Shown: piece by piece, positions 37,601 through 51,672 of the stretch
Layout: each line of letters starts with the position of its first letter
Numbering within the stretch: position 1 is the first letter of the stretch
Assembly (NCBI RefSeq): GCF_050947335.1
Contig: NW_027474104.1
Span: 1 to 64,000 of the forward strand
DNA length: 64,000 bases
Source of the DNA: Megachile rotundata
Taxonomy: Eukaryota > Arthropoda > Insecta > Hymenoptera > Megachilidae
Reading direction: 5' to 3'
Translations under genes and position numbers: made by a program
Notes under the pieces: model-generated
The model's database searches: none
Told to the model about the DNA's origin: nothing
Seen by the model: only the letters and a program-made list of their open reading frames with translations

Positions 37601-40600
37601 AGTATAGTAATTGTCGTTCTATCGATCATATATGCATAATATGGTTAATAATATGAGTTAGATTGATAATAGTGAGTGTAATAAGTATAGTGAATGTCGT
37701 TCTATCGATCATATCAGCATAATATGGGTAATAATATGAGTAGGATTGATAATAATAAGAGTAATGAGTATAGTAATTGTAGTTCTATCGATCATTTAAG
37801 CATAATATGGCTAATAATATGAGTTAGATTGATAAAAATAAGAGTAATGAGTATAGTGATTGTAGTTCTATCGATCATATCTGCATAATATGGTTAATAA
37901 TATGCGTTAGATTGATAATAATAAGAGTAATAAGTATAGTATTTGTCGTTCTATCGATCATATAAGCATAATATGGCTAATAATATGAGTTAGATTGATA
38001 ATAATAAGAGTAATAAGTATAGTAATTGTAGTTCCATCGATCATTTAAGCATAATATGGCTAATAATATGAGTCAGATTGATAATAATAACAGTAATAAG
38101 TATTGTAATTGTCGTTCTATCGATAATATAAGCATAATATGGCTAATAATATGAGTTAGATTGATAATACTAAGAGCAGTGAGTATAGTAATTCTCGTTC
38201 TATCGATCATATAAGCATAATATGGCTAATAATATGAGTTAGATTGATAATAATAAGAGTAATGAGTATAGTAATTGTCGTTCTATCGATCATATCTGCA
38301 TAATATGGTTAATAATATGAGTTAGATTGATAATAGTGAGTGTAATAAATATAGTAATTGTCGTTCTATCGCTCATATAAGCACAATATGGTTAATAATA
38401 TGAGTTCGATTGATAATAATAAGAGTAATAAGTATAGTAATTGTCGTTCTATCGATCATATATGCATAATATGGTTAATAATATGAGTTAGATTGATAAT
38501 AGTGAGTGTAATAAGTATAGTGAATGTCGTTCTATCGATCATATCAGCATAATATGGGTAATAATATGAGTAGGATTGATAATAATAAGAGTAATGAGTA
38601 TAGTAATTGTAGTTCTATCGATCATTTAAGCATAATATGGCTAATAATATGAGTTAGATTGATAAAAATAAGAGTAATGAGTATAGTGATTGAAGTTCTA
38701 TCGATCATATCTGCATAATATGGTTAATAATATGAGTTAGATTGATAATAATAAGAGAAATAAGTATAGTATTTGTCGTTCTATCGATCATATAAGCATA
38801 ATATGGCTAATAATATGAGTTAGATTGATAATAATAAGAGTAATGAGTATAGTAATTGTAGTTCTATCGATCATTTAAGCATAATATGGCTAATAATATG
38901 AGTTAGATTGATAAAAATAAGAGTAATGAGTATAGTGATTGTAGTTCTATCGATCATATCTGCATAATATGGTTAATAATATGAGTTAGATTGATAATAC
39001 TAAGAGTAGTGAGTATAGTAATTCTCGTTCTATCGATCATATAAGCATAATATGGCTAATAATATGAGTTAGATTGATAATAATAAGGGTAATAAGTATA
39101 GTAATTGTCGTTCTCTCGATCATATAAGGATAATATGGCTAATAATATGAGTTAGATTGATAATACTAAGAGGAGGGAGTATAGTAATTGTCGTTCTATC
39201 GATCATATAAGCATAATATGGCTAATAATATGAGTTAGATTGATAATAATAAGAGTAATGAGTATAGTAATTGTAGTTCTATCGATCATATCTGCATAAT
39301 ATGGTTAATAATATGAGTTAGAATGATAATAATAAGAGTAATAAGTATAGTAATTGTCGTTCTATCGATCATATCTGCATAATATGGTTAATAATATGAG
39401 TTAGATTGATAATAGTGAGTGTAATAAGTATAGTGAATGTCGTTCTATCGATCATATCAGCATAATATGGGTAATAATATGAGTTGGATTGATAATAATA
39501 AGAGTAATGAGTATAGTGATTGTAGTTCTATCGATCATATCTGCATAATATGGTTAATAATATGAGTTAGATTGATAATACTAAGAGTAGTGAGTATAGT
39601 AATTCTCGTTCTATCGATCATATAAGCATAATATGGCTAATAATATGAGTTAGATTGATAATAATAAGGGTAATAAGTATAGTAATTGTCGTTCTCTCGA
39701 TCATATAAGCATAATATGGCTAATAATATGAGTTAGATTGATAATACTAGGAGGAGGGAGTATAGTAATTGTCGTTCTATCGACCATATAAGCATAATAT
39801 GGCTAATAATATGAGTTAGATTGATAATAATAAGAGTAATGAGTATAGTAATTGTAGTTCTATCGATCATATCTGCATAATATGGTTAATAATATGAGTT
39901 AGAATGATAATAATAAGAGTAATAAGTATAGTAATTGTCGTTCTATCGATCATATCTGCATAATATGGTTAATAATATGAGTCAGATTGATAATAGTGAG
40001 TGTAATAAGTATAGTGAATGTCGTTCTATCGATCATATCAGCATAATATGGGTAATAATATGAGTTGGATTGATAATAATAAGAGTAATGAGTATAGTAA
40101 TTGTAGTTCTATCGATCATATAAGCATAATGTGGCTAATAATATGAGTCACATTCATAATAATAAGAGTAATAAGTATAGTACTTGTCGTTCTATCGATC
40201 ATATAAGCATAATATGGCTAATAATATGAGTTAGATTTACAATAATAAGAGTAATAAGTATAGTAATTGTCGTTCTATCGATCATATAAGCACAATATGG
40301 CTAATAATATAAGTTAGATGGATAATAATAAGAGTCATAAGTATAGTAATTGTCGTTCTATCGATCATATCTGCATAATATGGTTAATAATATGAGTTAG
40401 ATTGATAATAGTGAGTGTAATAAATATAGTAATTGTCGTTCTATCGCTCATATAAGCACAATATGGCTAATAATATGAGTTAGATTGATAATAATAAGAG
40501 TAATAAGTATAGTAATTGTCGTTCTATCGATCATATAAGCATAATATGGCTAATAATATGAATTAGATTGATAATAATAAGAGAAATGAGTATAGTAATT

Positions 40601-42031
40601 GTCGTAATATCGATCATATAAGCATAATATGGCTAATAATATGAGTTAGATTTATAATAATAAGAGTAATAAGTATAGTAATTGTCGTTCTATCGATCAT
40701 ATAAGCACAATATGGCTAATAATATGAGTTAGATTGATAATAATAAGAGTAATAAGTATAGTAATTGTCGTTCTATCGATCATATCTGCATAATATGGTT
40801 CATAATATGTGTTAGATTGATAATATTATGAGTAATAAGTATAGTAATTGTCGTTATATCGATCATATAACCATAATATGGCTAATAGCATGAGTTAGAT
40901 TGATAATAATAAGAGTAATGAGTATAGTAATTGTCGTTCTATCGATCATATCTGCATAATATGGTTAATAATATGAGTTAGATTGATAATAGTGAGTGTA
41001 ATAAATATAGTAATTGTCGTTCTATCGCTCATATAAGCACAATATGGCTAATAATATGAGTTAGATTGATAATAATAAGAGTAATAAGTATAGTAATTGT
41101 CGTTATATCGATCATATAACCATAATATGGTTAATAGCATGAGTTATATTGACAATAATAAGAGTAATGAGTATAGTAATTGTCGTTCTATCGATCATAT
41201 CTGCATAATATGGTTAATAATATGAGTTAGATTGATAATAGTGAGTGTAATAAATATAGTAATTGTCGTTCTATCGCTCTTATATGCACAATATGGTTAA
41301 TAATATGAGTTAGATTGATAATAATAAGAGTAATAAGTATAGTAGTTGTCGTTCTATCGATCATATATGCATAATATGGTTAATAATATGAGTTAGATTG
41401 ATAATAGTAAATGTAATAAGTATAGTGAATGTCGTTCTATCGATCATATCAGCATAATATGGGTAATAATATGAGTTGGATTGATAATAATAAGAGTAAT
41501 GAGTATAGTAATTGTCGTTCTATCGATCATTTAAGCATTATATGGGGAATAATATGAGTTGGGTTGATAAAAATAAGAATAATAAGTATAGTAATTGTCG
41601 TTCTATCGATCATATAAGCATAATATGGCTAATAATACGAGTTAGATTGATAATAATAAGAGTAATGAGTATAGTAATTGTAGTTCTATCGATCATTTAA
41701 GCATAATATGGCTAATAATATGAGTTAGATTGATAATAATAAGAGTAATAAGTATAGTAATTGTCGTTCTATCGATCATATCTGCATAATATGGTTAATA
41801 ATATGAGTTAGATTGATAATATTATGAGTAATAAGTATAGTAATTGTCGTTATATCGATCATATAACCATAATATGGCTAATAGCATGAGTTAGATTGAT
41901 AATAATAAGAGTAATGAGTATAGTAATTGTCGTTCTATCGATCATATCTGCATAATATGGTTAATAATATGAGTTAGATTGATAATAGTGAGTGTAATAA
42001 ATATAGTAATTGTCGTTCTATCGCTCATATA
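34612..42031. repeat. Segment B of the 7.5-kb duplication
   Basis: Second copy of segment A (25150-32735), in the same orientation and phase. It includes its own copy of the 7-monomer tandem duplication at about 38918-40079. It carries one monomer absent from A near 40.13 kb (GTGGCTAATAATATGAGTCAC with TACTTGTCG). Divergence from A begins near 42031, where A continues with GAGTTCGATTG and B continues with ATATATGC monomers of the following HOR. Confidence 0.88.
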
Positions 42032-45000
42032 AGCACAATATGGCTAATAATATGAGTTAGATTGATAATAATAAGAGTAATAAGTATAGTAATTGTCGTT
42101 CTATCGATCATATATGCATAATATGGTTAATAATATGAGTTAGATTGATAATAGTGAGTGTAATAAGTATAGTGAATGTCGTTCTATCGATCATATCAGC
42201 ATAATATGGCTAATAATATGAGTTAGATTCATATTAATAAGAGTAATAAGTATAGTAATTGTCGTTCTATCGATCATATCTGCATAATATGGTTAATAAT
42301 ATGAGTTAGATTAATAATATTATGAGTAATAAGTATAGTAATTGTCGTTATATCGATCATATAACCATAATATGGCTAATAGCATGAGTTAGATTGATAA
42401 CAATAAGAGTAATGAGTATAGTAATTGTCGTTCTATCTATCATATCTGCATAATATGGGTAATAATATGAGTTAGATTCATAATAATAAGAGTAATAAGT
42501 ACAGTAATTGTCGTTCTATCGATCATATAAGCATAATATGGCTAATAGCATGAGTTAGATTGATAATAATAAGAGTAATGAGTATAGTAATTGTCGTTCT
42601 ATCGATCATATCTGCATAATATGGTTAATAATATGAGTTAGATTGATAATAGTGAGTGTAATAAATATAGTAATTGTCGTTCTATCGCTCATATAAGCAC
42701 AATATGGCTAATAATATGAGTTAGATTGATAATAATAAGAGTAATAAGTATAGTAATTGTCGTTCTATCGATCATATATGCATAATATGGTTAATAATAT
42801 GAGTTAGATTGATAATAGTGAGTGTAATAAGTATAGTGAATGTCGTTCTATCGATCATATCAGCATAATATGGCTAATAATATGAGTTAGATTCATATTA
42901 ATAAGAGTAATAAGTATAGTAATTGTCGTTCTATCGATCATATCTGCATAATATGGTTAATAATATGAGTTAGATTAATAATATTATGAGTAATAAGTAT
43001 AGTAATTGTCGTTATATCGATCATATAACCATAATATGGCTAATAGCATGAGTTAGATTGATAACAATAAGAGTAATGAGTATAGTAATTGTCGTTCTAT
43101 CTATCATATCTGCATAATATGGGTAATAATATGAGTTAGATTCATAATAATAAGAGTAATAAGTACAGTAATTGTCGTTCTATCGATCATATAAGCATAA
43201 TATGGCTAATAATATGAGTTAGATTTATAATAATAAGAGTAATAAGTATAGTAATTGTCGTTCTATCGATCATATAAGCACAATATGGCTAATAATATGA
43301 GTTAGATTGATAATAATAAGAGTAATAAGTATAGTAATTGTCGTTCTATCGATCATATCTGCATAATATGGTTCATAATATGTGTTAGATTGATAATATT
43401 ATGAGTAATAAGTATAGTAATTGTCGTTATATCGATCATATAACCATAATATGGCTAATAGCATGAGTTAGATTGATAATAATAAGAGTAATGAGTATAG
43501 TAATTGTCGTTCTATCGATCATATCTGCATAATATGGTTAATAATATGAGTTAGATTGATAATAGTGAGTGTAATAAATATAGTAATTGTCGTTCTATCG
43601 CTCATATAAGCACAATATGGCTAATAATATGAGTTAGATTGATAATAATAAGAGTAATAAGTATAGTAATTGTCGTTATATCGATCATATAACCATAATA
43701 TGGTTAATAGCATGAGTTATATTGACAATAATAAGAGTAATGAGTATAGTAATTGTCGTTCTATCGATCATATCTGCATAATATGGTTAATAATATGAGT
43801 TAGATTGATAATAGTGAGTGTAATAAATATAGTAATTGTCGTTCTATCGCTCTTATATGCACAATATGGTTAATAATATGAGTTAGATTGATAATAATAA
43901 GAGTAATAAGTATAGTAGTTGTCGTTCTATCGATCATATATGCATAATATGGTTAATAATATGAGTTAGATTGATAATAGTAAATGTAATAAGTATAGTG
44001 AATGTCGTTCTATCGATCATATCAGCATAATATGGGTAATAATATGAGTTGGATTGATAATAATAAGAGTAATGAGTATAGTAATTGTCGTTCTATCGAT
44101 CATTTAAGCATTATATGGGGAATAATATTGGGTGGGTTGATAAAAATAAGAATAATAAGTATAGTAATTGTCGTTCTATCGATCATATAAGCATAATATG
44201 GCTAATAATACGAGTTAGATTGATAATAATAAGAGTAATGAGTATAGTAATTGTAGTTCTATCGATCATTTAAGCATAATATGGCTAATAATATGAGTTA
44301 GATTGATAATAATAAGAGTAATAAGTATAGTAATTGTCGTTCTATCGATCATATCTGCATAATATGGTTAATAATATGAGTTAGATTGATAATATTATGA
44401 GTAATAAGTATAGTAATTGTCGTTATATCGATCATATAACCATAATATGGCTAATAGCATGAGTTAGATTGATAATAATAAGAGTAATGAGTATAGTAAT
44501 TGTCGTTCTATCGATCATATCTGCATAATATGGTTAATAATATGAGTTAGATTGATAATAGTGAGTGTAATAAATATAGTAATTGTCGTTCTATCGCTCA
44601 TATAAGCACAATATGGCTAATAATATGAGTTAGATTGATAATAATAAGAGTAATAAGTATAGTAATTGTCGTTCTATCGATCATATATGCATAATATGGT
44701 TAATAATATGAGTTAGATTGATAATAGTGAGTGTAATAAGTATAGTGAATGTCGTTCTATCGATCATATCAGCATAATATGGCTAATAATATGAGTTAGA
44801 TTCATATTAATAAGAGTAATAAGTATAGTAATTGTCGTTCTATCGATCATATCTGCATAATATGGTTAATAATATGAGTTAGATTAATAATATTATGAGT
44901 AATAAGTATAGTAATTGTCGTTATATCGATCATATAACCATAATATGGCTAATAGCATGAGTTAGATTGATAACAATAAGAGTAATGAGTATAGTAATTG

Positions 45001-45113
45001 TCGTTCTATCTATCATATCTGCATAATATGGGTAATAATATGAGTTAGATTCATAATAATAAGAGTAATAAGTACAGTAATTGTCGTTCTATCGATCATA
45101 TAAGCATAATATG
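40632..45113. repeat. 23-monomer HOR with an 8-monomer internal duplication
   Basis: CATAATATGTG at 40801 and 43374, and CATTTAAGC blocks at about 41512 and 44085, are 2573 bp (31 x 83) apart. The 31 monomers are a 23-monomer unit (1909 bp) plus eight extra: 41876-42539 is repeated at 42540-43203 (664 bp; ATTCATATTA at 42227 and 42891). The second 23-monomer copy is 43205-45113. It carries a private cluster of changes near 44128. Confidence 0.88.
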
Positions 45114-48100
45114 GCTAATAATATGAGTTAGATTTATAATAATAAGAGTAATAAGTATAGTAATTGTCGTTCTATCGATCATATAAGCACAATATGGCTA
45201 ATAATATGAGTTAGATTGATAATAATAAGAGTAATAAGTATAGTAATTGTCGTTCTATCGATCATATCTGCATAATATGGTTAATAATATGAGTTAGATT
45301 GATAATATTATGAGTAATAAGTATAGTAATTGTCGTTATATCGATCATATAACCATAATATGGCTAATAGCATGAGTTAGATTGATAATAATAAGAGTAA
45401 TGAGTATAGTAATTGTCGTTCTATCGATCATATCTGCATAATATGGTTAACAATATGAGTTAGATTGATAATAGTGAGTGTAATAAATATAGTAATTGTC
45501 GTTCTATCGCTCATATAAGCACAATATGGCTAATAATATGAGTTAGATTGATAATAATAAGAGTAATAAGTATAGTAATTGTCGTTATATCGATCATATA
45601 ACCATAATATGGTTAATAGCATGAGTTAGATTGATAATAGTAAGAGTAATGAGTATAGTAATTGTCGTTCTATCGATCATATCTGCATAATATGGTTAAT
45701 AATATGAGTTAGATTGATAATAGTGAGTGTAATAAATATAGTAATTGTCGTTCTATCGCTCTTATAAGCACAATATGTTTAATAATATGAGTTAGATTGA
45801 TAATAATAAGAGTAATAAGTATAGTAGTTGTCGTTCTATCGATCATATATGCATAATATGGTTAATAATATGAGTTAGATTGATAATAGTGAGTGTAATA
45901 AGTATAGTGAATGTCGTTCTATCGATCATATCAGCATAATATGGCTAATAATATGAGTTAGATTCATAATAATAAGAGTAATAAGTATAGTAATTGTCGT
46001 TCTATCGATCATATCTGCATAATATGGTTAATAATATGAGTTAGATTGATAATATTATGAGTAATAAGTATAGTAATTGTCGTTATATCGATCATATAAC
46101 CATAATATGGCTAATAGCATGAGTTAGATTGATAATAATAAGAGTAATGAGTATAGTAATTGTCGTTCTGTCTATCATATCTGCATAATATGGGTAATAA
46201 TATGAGTTAGATTCATAATAATAAGAGTAATAAGTACAGTAAATGTCGTTCTATCGATCATATAAGCATAATATGGCTAATAATATGAGTTAGATTTATA
46301 ATAATAAGAGTAATAAGTATAGTAATTGTCGTTCTATCGATCATATAAGCACAATATGGCTAATAATATGAGTTAGATTGATAATAATAAGAGTAATAAG
46401 TATAGTAATTGTCGTTCTATCGATCATATCTGCATAATATGGTTAATAATATGAGTTAGAATGATAATATTCTGAGTAATAAGTATAGTTATTGTCGTTA
46501 TATCGATCATATAACCATAATATGGCTAATAGCATGAGTTAGATTGGTAATAATAAGAGTAATGAGTATAGTAATTGTCGTTCTATCGATCATATCTGCA
46601 TAATATGGTTAATAATATCTGTTAGATTGATAATAGTGAGTGTAATAAATATAGTAATTGTCGTTCTATCGCTCATATAAGCACAATATGGCTAATAATA
46701 TGAGTTAGATTGATAATAATAAGTGTAATAAGTATAGTAATTGTCGTTCTATCGATCATAATTGCATAATATGGTTAATAATATGAATTAGATTGATAAT
46801 AATAAGAGAAATGAGTATAGTAATTGTCGTACTATCGATCATATAAGCATAATATGGCTAATAATATGAGTTAGATTGATAATAGTGAGTGTAATAGATA
46901 TAGTAATTGTCGTTCTATCGCTCATATAAGCACAATATGGTTAATAATATTAGTTAGATTGATAATAATAAGAGTAATAAGTATAGTAATTGTCGTTCTA
47001 TCGATCATATATGCATAATATGGTTAATAATATGAGTTAGATTGATAATAGTGAGTGTAATAAGTATAGTGAATGTCGTTCTATCGATCATATCAGCATA
47101 ATATGGCTAATAATATGAGTTAGATTCATAATAATAAGAGTAATAAGTATAGTAATTGTCGTTCTATCGATCATATCTGCATAATATGGTTAATAATATG
47201 AGTTAGATTGATAATATTATGAGTAATAAGTATAGTAATTGTCGTTATATCGATCATATAACCATAATATGGCTAATAGCATGAGTTAGATTGATAATAA
47301 TAAGAGTAATGAGTATAGTAATTGTCGTTCTATCTATCATATCTGCATAATATGGGTAATAATATGAGTTAGATTCATAATAATAAGAGTAATAAGTACA
47401 GTAATTGTCGTTCTATCGATCATATAAGCATAATATGGCTAATAATATGAGTTAGATTTATAATAATAAGAGTAATAAGTATAGTAATTGTCGTTCTATC
47501 GATCATATAAGCACAATATGGCTAATAATATGAGTTAGATTGATAATAATAAGAGTAATAAGTATAGTAATTGTCGTTCTATCGATCATATCTGCATAAT
47601 ATGGTTAATAATATGAGTTAGATTGATAATATTATGAGTAATAAGTATAGTTATTGTCGTTATATCGATCATATAACCATAATATGGCTAATAGCATGAG
47701 TTAGATTGATAATAATAAGAGTAATGAGTATAGTAATTGTCGTTCTATCGATCATATCTGCATAATATGGTTAATAATATGAGTTAGATTGATAATAGTG
47801 AGTGTAATAAATATAGTAATTGTCGTTCTATCGCTCATATAAGCACAATATGGCTAATAATATGAGTTAGATTGATAATAGTGAGTGTAATAAATATAGT
47901 AATTGTCGTTCTATCGCTCATATAAGCACAATATGGTTAATAATATTAGTTAGATTGATAATAATAAGAGTAATAAGTATAGTAATTGTCGTTCTATCGA
48001 TCATATATGCATAATATGGTTAATAATATGAGTTAGATTGATAATAGTGAGTGTAATAAGTATAGTGAATGTCGTTCTATCGATCATATCAGCATAATAT

Positions 48101-48119
48101 GGCTAATAATATGAGTTAG
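45114..48119. repeat. Shortened HOR copies of 14, 14 and about 12 monomers
   Basis: The unit that begins with GAGTTAGATTTATAAT recurs at 45114, 46276 and 47438 (1162 bp = 14 x 83). The GATTCATAATAATAAG monomer, with ATTC at 45962, 47124 and 48120, is spaced 1162 then 996 bp. Compared with the preceding 23-monomer copies, the GTTGGATTG / CATTTAAGC block has been dropped. The series 23, 14, 14, 12 is therefore one HOR family that shortens along the array. Confidence 0.85.
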
Positions 48120-50270
48120 ATTCATAATAATAAGAGTAATAAGTATAGTAATTGTAGTTCTATCGATCATATAAGCATAATATGGCTAATAATATGAGTA
48201 AGATTCATAATAATAAGAGTAATAAGTATAGTAATTGTCGTTCTATCGATCATTTAAGCATTATATGGGGAATAATATGAGTTGGGTTGACAAAAATAAG
48301 AATAATAAGTATAGTAATTGTCGTTCTATCGATCATATAAGCATAATATGGCTAATAATATGAGTTAGGTTGATAATAACAAGAGTAATAAGTATAGTAA
48401 ATGTCGTGCTATCGATCATATCTGCATAATATGGTTAATAATATGAGTTAGATTGATAATAGTGAGTGTAATAAGTATAGTAATTGTCGTTCTGTCGATC
48501 ATATTAGCATAATATGGTTAATAAAATGAGTTAGATTGATAATAATAAGAGTAATAAGTATAGTATTTGTCGTTCTATCGATCATATAAGCATAATATGG
48601 CTAATAATACGAGTTAGATTGATAATAATAAGAGTAATGAGTATAGTAATTGTAGTTCTATCGATCATATAACCATAATATGGTTAATAGCATGAGTTAG
48701 ATTGATAATAATAAGAGTAATGAGTATAGTAATTGTCGTTCTATCGATCATATCTGCATAATATGGTTAATAATATGAGTTAGATTGATAATAGTGAGTG
48801 TAATAAATATAGTAATTGTCGTTCTATCGCTCTTATAAGCACAATATGTTTAATAATATGAGTTAGATTGATAATAATAAGAGTAATAAGTATAGTAGTT
48901 GTCGTTCTATCGATCATATATGCATAATATGGTTAATAATATGAGTTAGATTGATAATAGTAAATGTAATAAGTATAGTGAATGTCGTTCTATCGATCAT
49001 ATCAGCATAATATGGGTAATAATATGAGTTGGATTGATAATAATAAGAGTAATGAGTATAGTAATTGTAGTTCTATCGATCATATAAGCATAATATGGCT
49101 AATAATATGAGTAAGATTCATAATAATAACAGTAATAAGTATAGTAATTGTCGTTCTATCGATCATATAAGCATAATATGGCTAATAATACGAGTTAGAT
49201 TGATAATAATAAGAGTAATGAGTATAGTAATTGTAGTTCTATCGATCATTTAAGCATAATATGGCTAATAATATGAGTTAGATTGATAATAATAAGAGTA
49301 ATGAGTATAGTGATTGTAGTTCTTTCGATCATATTTGCATAATATGGTTAATAATATGAGTTAGATTGATAATAATAAGAGTAATAAGTATAGTAATTGT
49401 CGTTATATCGATCATATAACCATAATATGGCTAAGAGCATGAGTTAGATTGATAATAATAAGAGTAATGAGTATAGTAATTGTCGTTCTATCGATCATAT
49501 AAGCACAATATGGCTAATAATATAAGTTAGATTGATAATAATAAGAGTCATAAGTATAGTAATTGTCGTTCTATCGATCATATCTGCATAATATGGTTAA
49601 TAATATGAGTTAGATTGATAATAGTGAGTGTAATAAATATAGTAATTGTCGTTCTATCGCTCATATAAGCACAATATGGCTAATAATATGAGTTAGATTG
49701 ATAATAATAAGAGTATTAAGTATAGTAATTGTCGTTCTATCGATCATATAAGCATAATATGGCGAATAATATGAGTTAGATTGATAATAATAAGTGTAAT
49801 AAGTATAGTAATTGTCGTTCTATCGATCATAATTGCATAATATGGTTAATAATATGAATTAGATTGATAATAATAAGAGAAATGAGTATAGTAATTGTCG
49901 TACTATCGATCATATAAGCATAATATGGCTAGTAATATGAGTTAGATTGATAATAGTGAGTGTAATAAATATAGTAATTGTCGTTCTATCGCTCATATAA
50001 GCACAATATGGTTAATAATATTAGTTAGATTGATAATAATAAGAGTAATAAGTATAGTAATTGTCGTTCTATCGATCATATATGCATAATATGGTTAATA
50101 ATATGAGTTAGATTGATAATAGTGAGTGTAATAAGTATAGTGAATGTCGTTCTATCGATCATATCAGCATAATATGGCTAATAATATGAGTTAGATTCAT
50201 AATAATAAGAGTAATAAGTATAGTAATTGTCGTTCTATCGATCATATCTGCATAATATGGTTAATAATAT
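48120..50270. repeat. Mosaic right-arm stretch with a left-like island
   Basis: About 26 monomers mixing blocks from 21-23 kb and 46-48 kb types, still on the 83-bp grid. Around 48360-48540 are monomers unlike their neighbours: GAGTTAGGTTGATAATAAC, AAATGTCGTGCT, GTTCTGTCGATCATATTAGC and AATAAAATGAG. GAGTTAGGTTG and TCTGTCGATC are otherwise typical of the left arm. ATTC at 48120 recurs at 50195 (25 x 83). No other content is visible. Confidence 0.78.
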
Positions 50271-51266
50271 GAGTTAGATTGATAATATTATGAGTAATAA
50301 GTATAGTAATTGTCGTTATATCGATCATATAAACATAATATGGCTAATAGCATGAGTTAGATTGATAATAATAAGAGTAATGAGTATAGTAATTGTCGTT
50401 CTATCTATCATATCTGCATAATATGGGTAATAATATGAGTTAGATTGATAATAATAAGAGTAATGAGTATAGTAATTGTCGTTCTATCGATCATATCTGC
50501 ATAATATGGTTAATAATATGAGTTAGATTGATAATAATAAGAGAAATGAGTATAGTAATTGTCGTACTATCGATCATATAACCATAATATGGCTAATAGC
50601 ATGAGTTAGATTGATAATAATAAGAGTAATGAGTATAGTAATTGTCGTTCTATCTATCATATCTGCATAATATGGCTAATAATACGAGTTAGATTGATAA
50701 TAATAAGAGTAATGAGTATAGTAATTGTAGTTCTATCGATCATTTAAGCATAATATGGCTAATAATATGAGTTAGATTGATAATATTATGAGTAATAAGT
50801 ATAGTAATTGTCGTTATATCGATCATATAAACATAATATGGCTAATAGCATGAGTTAGATTGATAATAATAAGAGTAATGAGTATAGTAATTGTCGTTCT
50901 ATCTATCATATCTGCATAATATGGGTAATAATATGAGTTAGATTGATAATAATAAGAGTAATGAGTATAGTAATTGTCGTTCTATCGATCATATCTGCAT
51001 AATATGGTTAATAATATGAGTTAGATTGATAATAATAAGAGAAATGAGTATAGTAATTGTCGTACTATCGATCATATAACCATAATATGGCTAATAGCAT
51101 GAGTTAGATTGATAATAATAAGAGTAATGAGTATAGTAATTGTCGTTCTATCTATCATATCTGCATAATATGGCTAATAATACGAGTTAGATTGATAATA
51201 ATAAGAGTAATGAGTATAGTAATTGTAGTTCTATCGATCATTTAAGCATAATATGGCTAATAATAT
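50271..51266. repeat. 6-monomer tandem duplication (2 x 498 bp)
   Basis: GAGTTAGATTGATAATATTA at 50271 recurs at 50769, and ATATAAACATAATATGG with AAACATA at 50331 and 50829: both 498 bp. By eye I saw no difference between the two copies. Unit order: ATAAAC with TAATAGCATGAG; TCTATCTATC; ATCTGC with GAGAAATGAG; GTACTATCGATC with ATAACC; TCTATCTATC with ATACGAG; TTAAGC. Confidence 0.92.
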
Positions 51267-51672
51267 GAGTTAGATTGATAATAATAAGAGTAATGAGTAT
51301 AGTGATTGTAGTTCTATCGATCATATCTGCATAATATGGTTAATAATATGAGTTAGATTGATAATAATAAGAGTAATAAGTATAGTAATTGTCGTTATAT
51401 CGATCATATAACCATAATATGGCTAAGAGCATGAGTTAGATTGATAATAATAAGAGTAATGAGTATAGTAATTGTCGTTCTATCGATCATATAAGCATAA
51501 TATGGTTAATAATATGAGTTAGATTGATAATAGTGAGTGTAATAAATATAGTAATTGTCGTTCTATCGCTCATATAAGCACAATATGGCTAATAATATGA
51601 GTTAGATTGATAATAATAAGAGTAATAAGTATAGTAATTGTCGTTCTATCGATCATATATGCATAATATGGG

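Noticed and set aside
44002..44190. 62-codon open frame starting at ATG, overlapping another frame
   Set aside because: It exists only because a local cluster of changes near 44128 removed a TGA. It is the same satellite DNA in another reading frame.
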